Below, piece after piece: positions 43,301 to 47,300 of a stretch of DNA of 47,300 bases. Origin of the DNA: Yinghuangia elevatio (lineage in GTDB: Bacteria > Actinomycetota > Actinomycetes > Streptomycetales > Streptomycetaceae). Position 1 is the first letter of the stretch, and every line of letters starts with the position of its first letter. The DNA is taken from NCBI RefSeq assembly GCF_040649515.1, contig NZ_JBEZFP010000066.1, positions 1 through 47,300 of the forward strand. The letters run 5' to 3'. Made by a program: the position numbers and the translations under genes. The notes below the pieces were generated by a model. It saw only the letters and a program-made list of their open reading frames with translations, had not been told where the DNA came from and did not search any database.

Positions 43301-43461
43301 CATGCACCGCCCTGGGCCGTGCCAGCCGCGATGCACTGGCCGATGATGACCAGCGCCTGCTTCTCCGTGAACCCCTCGTTCATCAGGGCCACGAACATCT
43401 GCCGGAGCTGACTCGCCATTTGCCGCAAATCCGCGGCAGGCTCGGTCGGATAGCCGGACAT
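43300..43461 (-). CDS. Small protein upstream of TerS, 53 aa
   Basis: ATG 43461 with GGGAGG seven bases upstream. The product begins MSGYPTEPAADLRQMASQLR, continues QMFVALMNEGFTEKQALVII and ends GQCIAAGTAQGGA. NEGFTEKQALVIIGQ looks like a helix-turn pair (GFT-x2-QAL), common in small actinophage proteins next to terminase genes. It may be a packaging accessory, but this is only context. The last codons overlap the TerS start (GCATGATG). The leader carries the same tandem hairpins as the scaffold gene. Confidence 0.75.
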   Translation of the reverse strand: MSGYPTEPAADLRQMASQLRQMFVALMNEGFTEKQALVIIGQCIAAGTAQGGA

Positions 43462-43470
43462 GGTGATACC

Positions 43471-43505
43471 TCCCGTGTCGGGATGCAGCGCATCCCGTGT
43501 CGGGA
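43471..43505 (-). promoter_or_regulatory. Tandem CCG-ACA-CGG hairpins before the 53-aa gene
   Basis: Two identical 13-mers, TCCCG-ACA-CGGGA on the minus strand, at 43493-43505 and 43471-43483, joined by a palindrome (GGGATGC-AGC-GCATCCC, 43480-43496). The proximal copy runs into the Shine-Dalgarno GGGAGG and ends 9 nt before ATG 43461. The whole block 43469-43507 is a near-perfect long palindrome differing only at the two ACA loops. Confidence 0.7.
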
Positions 43506-43509
43506 GGCG

Positions 43510-44112
43510 CTACGCGATCAGCTCTCCGACCAGTCCGGAGAGGTCACCCAGCACCGAAGGCGTGTCGCCGAACGGCCGGGAAGTCACAGTGATGTAGCGG
43601 CCGTTCGGATAGACCTCGGCCTTGCCGCCGCCAGGAAGGTGCACCACCCGGCCGTGCACCAACTCGGCACGGCCCCAGATGTGCACGCCCGTCCCCGACG
43701 GAGACACCTCGATGTACGTAGCGCCCGCGGCCGCGACGATCCGCTCAGCCCAGGGGGCGAGTTGGCCGCCGGTCAGGCAGTGGTCCAGGTCGACGCAGAC
43801 GATCCCGTCGCCGTCCAGAACGAAGCCCATGCCCACACCGCGGGTCGACGTCGACGCCTCCGCGAAGGAGGACCAGGTAGACCGGTCCGTCGACGACGCC
43901 ACCTCGCGGCCGGCCGATTGCAGCGGGATCTTCCTCGGCGAGTACCGCACCCAGCGGTCCTTCGACGTCAGCTCACACGGGACGGGACACGCGCCGGCCA
44001 CGCGCCGAGCCCGCAGCGCCGCGACCCGGCAACGCCCCGAGCAGAACCGGGCATCCACGCGCGTGCGACTCGCAAGGGCGTCTCCGCAGCGCTCGCACGA
44101 CCTTGTCTCCAT
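43510..44112 (-). CDS. Stand-alone PrimPol-like protein with N-terminal zinc ribbon
   Basis: 200 residues. Cys6, Cys9, Cys24 and Cys28 (CERCGDAL...FCSGRC) form a zinc ribbon. The rest has the motifs of a bifunctional primase/polymerase N-terminal domain: IVCVDLDHCLTGG (acidic metal site, about 106-115), EVSPSGTGVHIWG (about 135-147) and EVYPNGRYITVTSRP (about 166-180). The helicase and C-terminal domains of phage primases are absent. It may prime DNA, or be a remnant with a regulatory role. Translation seems leaderless: TAGAAT lies six bases before the ATG and there is no ribosome site. Confidence 0.75.
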   Translation of the reverse strand: METRSCERCGDALASRTRVDARFCSGRCRVAALRARRVAGACPVPCELTSKDRWVRYSPRKIPLQSAGREVASSTDRSTWSSFAEASTSTRGVGMGFVLDGDGIVCVDLDHCLTGGQLAPWAERIVAAAGATYIEVSPSGTGVHIWGRAELVHGRVVHLPGGGKAEVYPNGRYITVTSRPFGDTPSVLGDLSGLVGELIA

Positions 44113-44118
44113 GCACCC

Positions 44119-44143
44119 ATTCTACCGCGAAAGAGCAGGTCAA
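44119..44143 (-). promoter_or_regulatory. Promoter for the PrimPol-like gene and probably the late operon
   Basis: On the minus strand TAGAAT (44119-44124) is an excellent -10 hexamer, spaced for transcription to start at the ATG itself. TTGACC (44138-44143) matches a -35, but with only 13 bp between, shorter than the usual 17. The 213-nt interval upstream is gene-free. Confidence 0.55.
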
Positions 44144-44325
44144 GGCGTTACAACTGCCTCACTTGGCAAGCCAGTTCACGCCGCCACGGGCACCCTGGGC
44201 ACCCCGCCACACCAGCAGCCGGCCGCTACGCCCACAGGCAGCCACCCAGCCCCGCCAGGACCCCGACCCATGTGACCCGTAGCCGACCGGAGCGGCAGCA
44301 TTCCAAGGTCTTCCGGTTGGGGGCA

Positions 44326-45093
44326 TCAGGAGACCCCGCCCACCCCCTGGTTGGCCAGCAGGTCAGGCCGGGTCAGCAAGCCCTTGATCGTACGGTCGCC
44401 CTTGATCGCATTGCACAGGAAGTGGGCCGCACGCACGTTCGCCATGCTGTGCTCTCCGCCTACCGCCAGGGCAACGACGTGATCGATCGTTGCCGCTTGC
44501 GGGTGAGGCACGACTGCATCTTGATCAATGGCCCCATCGCACAGGTAGCAGTTCCAGTCGTCGCGATCGAACACCGCGAAGCGGTTGACGTCTTCGACAT
44601 ACGCGGCTTGAAGCATGGCGCGTCGGCGGTACCACCTGCCGAGGTACATGCACTGTCTGGAACACCACTTGGCTGTGTCCTTGGACTTGCGTGCGACGAA
44701 CTGCGCACCGCAATGCCAGCAGGCTCCGCTCGTCCAGGTAGTCCCTGTGGTTCCCCGCGCAGCGCGCTGTGCACGCACCTCCGCCCGCCTGCGGAGTGTC
44801 CAAGTACACACACCTGCCGCGTCTTGGCACGCACGTGTGCAGTACTTGGCGTTCTTGCCCTTGGTCATCCACGTGGTACCGCACACCACGCATGTGCGCT
44901 CCACCTTGTATCGGCCAGCGTTCGCTTGCTTCCAAGCTTCGAACCGGGCTTGCACTTCGGGCCGTCTGGTGTAGTCGCGGAGCCTTCCGTCTGCCGAGCG
45001 GGCCTTGTTGTAGGCGCGGGCTTTGCAGAGTGGCGAGCAGTACTTCGCACGCGCCCTGGTGTGCGGTTGGGCGCAGTGTGCGCAGGTCTTCAT
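44326..45093 (-). CDS. HNH endonuclease with three zinc-ribbon repeats
   Basis: 255 residues. Three Cys-x2-Cys...Cys-x3-Cys units are spaced along the protein (4/7/19/23; 68/71/85/89; 125/128/144/148). The C-terminal HNH nuclease then follows: VFDRDDWNCYLCDGAID, ATIDHVVALAVGGEHSMANV and RAAHFLCNAIKGDR. HNH proteins beside terminase genes often assist DNA packaging by nicking, or act as homing nucleases. The zinc ribbons probably bind DNA. GGAG lies about 8 nt before the ATG. A strong terminator separates it from the genes to the right. Confidence 0.88.
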   Translation of the reverse strand: MKTCAHCAQPHTRARAKYCSPLCKARAYNKARSADGRLRDYTRRPEVQARFEAWKQANAGRYKVERTCVVCGTTWMTKGKNAKYCTRACQDAAGVCTWTLRRRAEVRAQRAARGTTGTTWTSGACWHCGAQFVARKSKDTAKWCSRQCMYLGRWYRRRAMLQAAYVEDVNRFAVFDRDDWNCYLCDGAIDQDAVVPHPQAATIDHVVALAVGGEHSMANVRAAHFLCNAIKGDRTIKGLLTRPDLLANQGVGGVS

Positions 45094-45111
45094 GGGGTTC
45101 TCCAGACATGC

Positions 45112-45147
45112 GGAAGCCCCCGACGTCTGGAGTCGTCGGGGGCTTCC
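45112..45147 (-). terminator. Strong hairpin between the two HNH genes
   Basis: Perfect 14-bp stem (45112-45125 and 45134-45147) with an 8-nt loop, about 36 nt after the stop of the second HNH gene. It isolates the fibre block (45.2-47.2 kb) from the late genes to the left. Confidence 0.85.
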
Positions 45148-45182
45148 TGACCGCGGGGATCAGCCGCGGGGCTTATGGGTGT

Positions 45183-45455
45183 TCAGCGCAGGCCGGGGTG
45201 TCGCTCGGGCGGCCTGCGTGTGCTGGGTCGTGCTGCTGCCGACTGCGTGGCGGTCTTCCGCGCGTGACATCGGTGGCAGAGGATTTGGAGGTTGTGGTCT
45301 TCGTGGCAGTGGGGGTCGCCGATGTGGTCGACTTCGGGCCGCTCGGTGCTGCCGCATACCTGGCATTGGTCGCGGTCTCTGCGCCGGATGCGCGGGACGA
45401 TCACGCTGGACCAGTTGCCGGGTAGCTGCGCGCGCCTGCCAGTGGCCCACGTCAT
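45183..45455 (-). CDS. Small HNH endonuclease, 90 aa
   Basis: A compact HNH domain: CQVCGSTERPEVDHIGDPHC, HEDHNLQILCHRCHARKT. Metal-site Cys31/Cys34, the DH pair (43-44), HxN (54-55) and Cys60/Cys63 are all present. The N-terminal MTWATGRRAQLPGNWSSVIV is typical of packaging-associated HNH proteins that act with terminase. ATG 45455 overlaps the previous stop (ATGA). A basic, Pro/Arg-rich C-terminus follows. Having two HNH genes here is unusual. Confidence 0.88.
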   Translation of the reverse strand: MTWATGRRAQLPGNWSSVIVPRIRRRDRDQCQVCGSTERPEVDHIGDPHCHEDHNLQILCHRCHARKTATQSAAARPSTRRPPERHPGLR

Positions 45456-45814
45456 CGCACGGGCCTGGGTACAGCGGGTTCCTTGCCTGGCCCGGTGCCG
45501 CCTGGCGGCGGTTCGCTGGGTGGCGGTGGTTCGACGGGCGGCGGTTGTGGCGGCGGTGGGTCGATGGCGTCGCGTAGGAGCCGCTTGAACTCGGCGACGG
45601 TGGCGGGCTTCTGCGCTTCGGCCGCGGTGATCACGGTGCGGGCCCGGTTGATGGCGGTGGCGACGAGGTCGTCGGGTGGGTCGCCGTCGACGTCTTCGAG
45701 GGTGGGGCACGGCCATGCCTTCCCGCATTCGGTGCAGTTGCCGTCGTCACCGGCGGGGTGGCGGTCGCGTACGCGTTGGAGGGCGCGTTGTGCCGGCGTG
45801 GTGGGGGTGGTCAC
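45452..45814 (-). CDS. Phage protein with Cys pair and poly-proline C-terminus, 120 aa
   Basis: GTG 45814 with CGGAGG about five bases upstream. An N-terminal part, TTPTTPAQRALQRVRDRHPA then NCTECGKAWPCPTLEDVDGD, has CTECGKAWPC like many actinophage proteins annotated as hypothetical. A helix (AEFKRLLRDAID) then leads to a Pro-rich end (PPPPQPPPVEPPPPSEPPP). Function unknown. Lies between the fibre gene and the small HNH gene with overlapping ends. Confidence 0.75.
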   Translation of the reverse strand: MTTPTTPAQRALQRVRDRHPAGDDGNCTECGKAWPCPTLEDVDGDPPDDLVATAINRARTVITAAEAQKPATVAEFKRLLRDAIDPPPPQPPPVEPPPPSEPPPGGTGPGKEPAVPRPVR

Positions 45815-45825
45815 GGCGCCTCCGT

Positions 45826-46881
45826 TCAGATGGCGATGCCGCGCAGCACGATGTCCCAGTCGTCGAGGCCGTCGTCGTCGGGTACGAACGTGAAGTCGAT
45901 GCCGTAGTACAGGCCGGCGAATCCGCCGCCGGGGGTCTGGTCGGGCATGTTGCCGGGGGTGGTGCCGAACCGGCAGTTCGTCGCGGTGATGGCGCCGACG
46001 GTGATGGGCCCGAGCGCGAACAGCCCGGCGGTGTTGCCGTAGCGGGCCTGCGGGTGCCGGACAGACACGAGGTAGGTGACGCCTGCTGCGACCGCAGGCG
46101 GAGAGCTGATGGCTTGTGCCTGCCATCCGCTGCTGGTTTCCCCGGCGAAGTTCTGCTCCGCGAGCTTGGTGGTGTCGGAGACGCGCCACAGCCTGCCGAC
46201 GTGCGTGCCGCCGTTGGCTGTGGAGCCCTTCCAGAACTTGAACTCGGAGATGGTGCCGGGGACGTCGACGCTGAACTGGATGGCGAGTTCGAGGTCGCCT
46301 TCCTCGTTGTTGACGCTGGTGGTCGGCTGAGTGGGCGCTCGGAACGAGTAGGCGCCTGCGAGGCTGACGGGCGGGGTGACGTCGAGGTTGGTGCGCTTGG
46401 CGACGTACAGCATGTTGTTGTGCCGTACGAGCTGGCCTGCACTGTAGGTGGTTGCGTCGGACCAGACGCCGAGCCAGGGCATCTGTCCTGCGGGCCCGGT
46501 CGCCCCAGTGGCACCGGTGGCTCCTGTAGCTCCGGTGGCTCCTGCGGGTCCTTGCTCGCCTTGCGGCCCGGTGTCGCCTTGCGGGCCTGGGTCGCCCTGT
46601 TCTCCTTGTGGACCCGGGTCGCCTTGGGACCCCTGCGCGCCCGTGGCGCCGGCTGGCCCGGTCTCGCCCTGGGGCCCTTGGTCGCCCGTGTCGCCCTTGG
46701 GTCCGGTTGCGCCTGTGGCTCCGGCTGCCCCTTGTGCTCCGGTTGCCCCGGGCGGGCCTTGTGCGCCTGTTGCTCCTGCGGGCCCGGGGTCGCCTTGGGG
46801 CCCGGCTGGTCCTTGGGTGCCCTTGCCGGAGACGACGACGGGTACGTCTTCGCGGATGACGACGACCTGTGCTTCAGGCAT
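45826..46881 (-). CDS. Collagen-like tail fibre with CBM-like and DUF4082-like domains
   Basis: 351 residues. A short beta N-terminus (MPEAQVVVIREDVPVVVSGK) is followed by about 37 Gly-X-Y triplets (residues 21-131), ending in five GAT units. Next comes a small carbohydrate-binding-like motif (PWLGVWSDATTYSAGQLVRH, NNMLYVAKRTN). The C-terminal domain (FRAPTQPTTS, IQFSVDVPGTISEFKFWKGS, THVGRLWRVSDTTKLAEQNF, TYLVSVRHPQARYGNTAGLF) matches the DUF4082 pattern. It is probably a trimeric host-binding fibre. The start overlaps the preceding stop by 8 nt. Confidence 0.88.
   Translation of the reverse strand: MPEAQVVVIREDVPVVVSGKGTQGPAGPQGDPGPAGATGAQGPPGATGAQGAAGATGATGPKGDTGDQGPQGETGPAGATGAQGSQGDPGPQGEQGDPGPQGDTGPQGEQGPAGATGATGATGATGATGPAGQMPWLGVWSDATTYSAGQLVRHNNMLYVAKRTNLDVTPPVSLAGAYSFRAPTQPTTSVNNEEGDLELAIQFSVDVPGTISEFKFWKGSTANGGTHVGRLWRVSDTTKLAEQNFAGETSSGWQAQAISSPPAVAAGVTYLVSVRHPQARYGNTAGLFALGPITVGAITATNCRFGTTPGNMPDQTPGGGFAGLYYGIDFTFVPDDDGLDDWDIVLRGIAI
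46489..46821 (-). repeat. Gly-X-Y coding repeat in the collagen-like fibre gene
   Basis: About 37 consecutive codon triplets of the form Gly-X-Y, rich in GPQ, GDP, GAT and GPA. Several sub-blocks repeat at the DNA level, so length variation by recombination is likely. Confidence 0.85.
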
Positions 46882-47224
46882 CGGGTATCGCCACCTCGTC
46901 GACGTAGAACTTGCCCCAGGTGACGGCGTCGGCGTCTGGGGTGCCGTGGTCGAGCCAGAGGGCCCAGGCGGCTGCAACGTTGATGTCTGCGGTGCCGTCT
47001 GGCGTGACGGTGACGATGATCTGGCCTTGGGCGCCGGTGATTTGCATGCTGCCGTTGGTGCCGCCGCTGTTGTGTATGTCGGCGTGGATGGTGTCGCCGG
47101 TGCGGAGGATGAAGGCGACTGCGCGGCCGGTGATGTCTTCGGGTGTGGTGCCGTCGGACTGCTTGATGGTGAACGACTGTCGCCATACTTCGCCGCGGGC
47201 GGTGCCGGTGAAGTCGTGGGGCAT
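46874..47224 (-). CDS. Minor tail/baseplate protein (BppU-N-like), 116 aa, possibly 5' truncated
   Basis: 116 residues: MPHDFTGTARGEVWRQSFTI, DITGRAVAFILRTGDTIHAD, MQITGAQGQIIVTVTPDGTA and AWALWLDHGTPDADAVTWGK. The beta-sandwich pattern is that of the small N-terminal BppU-type/fibre-anchoring domains placed before collagen-like fibres. The ATG at 47224 lies at or next to a sequence junction, so its own upstream region, ribosome site and perhaps a few first codons are missing. Confidence 0.7.
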   Translation of the reverse strand: MPHDFTGTARGEVWRQSFTIKQSDGTTPEDITGRAVAFILRTGDTIHADIHNSGGTNGSMQITGAQGQIIVTVTPDGTADINVAAAWALWLDHGTPDADAVTWGKFYVDEVAIPDA

Positions 47225-47300
47225 CCTCGATCAGCGCGCCGATGCGGCCGCGGACCTCGATCTTCCCGGCGTACGGGTACATCACGCCGGTCAGCATCTT
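47225..47300 (-). CDS. Fragment of a polysaccharide-export ABC transporter ATPase, spliced to phage DNA
   Basis: On the minus strand the last 76 bases encode KMLTGVMYPYAGKIEVRGRI then GALIE. This is the signature after Walker A in Wzt/TagH-type ATPases, where GALIEVGAGFHPEL is expected next. The frame instead runs into the phage gene at ATCGAGG. This is a chimeric end or an unproven integration junction. Confidence 0.7.

Larger units (their letters stand above)
17350..47224. mobile_element. Incomplete siphovirus-type prophage
   Basis: Continuous phage gene content: regulators at the left, then a leftward late region with terminase, portal, gpE-type capsid, tail, tape measure, fibres and lysis genes. 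No integrase, excisionase or repeat-flanked att site is visible. The left edge lies between the LysR promoter and the HTH gene at 17561. The right edge is a suspicious splice to an ABC-transporter fragment. The element is therefore either cut by an assembly artefact or defective. Confidence 0.85.

Noticed and set aside
43471..43505. CRISPR-like repeats
   Set aside because: Only two 13-mers, part of a palindrome next to a ribosome site; no array, spacers or cas genes.
44113..44325. A small gene between the PrimPol-like and HNH genes
   Set aside because: No frame with a ribosome site or coding bias; the interval holds a promoter instead.
47222..47231. Genuine attR of the prophage within an ABC-transporter gene
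   Set aside because: The left edge has no complementary gene half or matching core, and the other contig end is also artefactual, so a chimera is more likely.
45747..47297. A 516-codon minus-strand frame beginning with an ABC-transporter sequence
   Set aside because: Only its first ~25 residues are real transporter sequence. After the junction near 47,225 it is an out-of-frame reading of the fibre genes (His/Arg/Pro-rich).

Overview
The window looks like one contig from a high-GC actinobacterium, probably Streptomycetales. Support comes from third-position-GC coding throughout, GTG starts, leaderless promoters, and a short MCQHQP... protein like those I know from streptomycetes. Two regions are joined: ordinary chromosome (about 22-17,345) and an incomplete siphovirus-type prophage (about 17,350-47,224). 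No tRNA, rRNA, CRISPR or insertion sequence was seen.

Chromosomal part: the 3' nine-tenths of gcvP (glycine cleavage P-protein) with a 19-bp-stem terminator; a small MCQHQP-type protein; a SigK/RskA-type ECF sigma and anti-sigma pair overlapping by ATGA; an unknown 202-aa protein; two CNNM/CBS hemolysin-like membrane proteins overlapping by GTGA; a secreted NodB polysaccharide deacetylase; a glutamate-cysteine-ligase-like enzyme; a CPBP-type membrane protein; an SH3-like membrane-anchored protein; a divergent amidohydrolase/PhzF pair; and a 14-TM drug-exporter-like MFS gene convergent with a LysR regulator.

The prophage left arm (17.5-21.3 kb) holds regulators and small accessory genes separated by strong hairpin terminators: a Cro/C1-type HTH protein, a gene split by a one-base frame change, an HTH protein with a large C-terminal sensor-like domain behind a perfect palindrome, four tiny proteins (three with Cys pairs), and a TerD-family protein. 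From 47.2 kb to 21.3 kb nearly everything is transcribed leftward. The order is fibre genes (collagen-like, DUF4082-like), two HNH proteins, a stand-alone PrimPol-like domain, a 53-aa protein, TerS, TerL, portal, MuF-like protein, scaffold, decoration protein, gpE-type capsid, connector genes, major tail protein, frameshifted tail-assembly chaperones, an 1806-aa tape measure with two muralytic domains, Dit, tail/baseplate proteins, endolysin, holin and two further membrane proteins. Overlapping stops and starts suggest tight translational coupling.

The most unusual signals are: (i) the same tandem pair of CCG-ACA-CGG hairpins before two phage genes, the proximal one ending in the Shine-Dalgarno sequence exactly 9 nt from each ATG; (ii) a roughly 100-residue domain inserted into the head decoration protein and also appended to the major tail protein; (iii) the palindrome-controlled HTH/sensor gene next to a frame-broken gene and a prophage-borne TerD gene. 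Both contig ends look artefactual: a 21-nt fold-back at the left and a spliced ABC-transporter fragment at the right. The absence of an integrase is therefore probably incompleteness and not proof of a defective phage.
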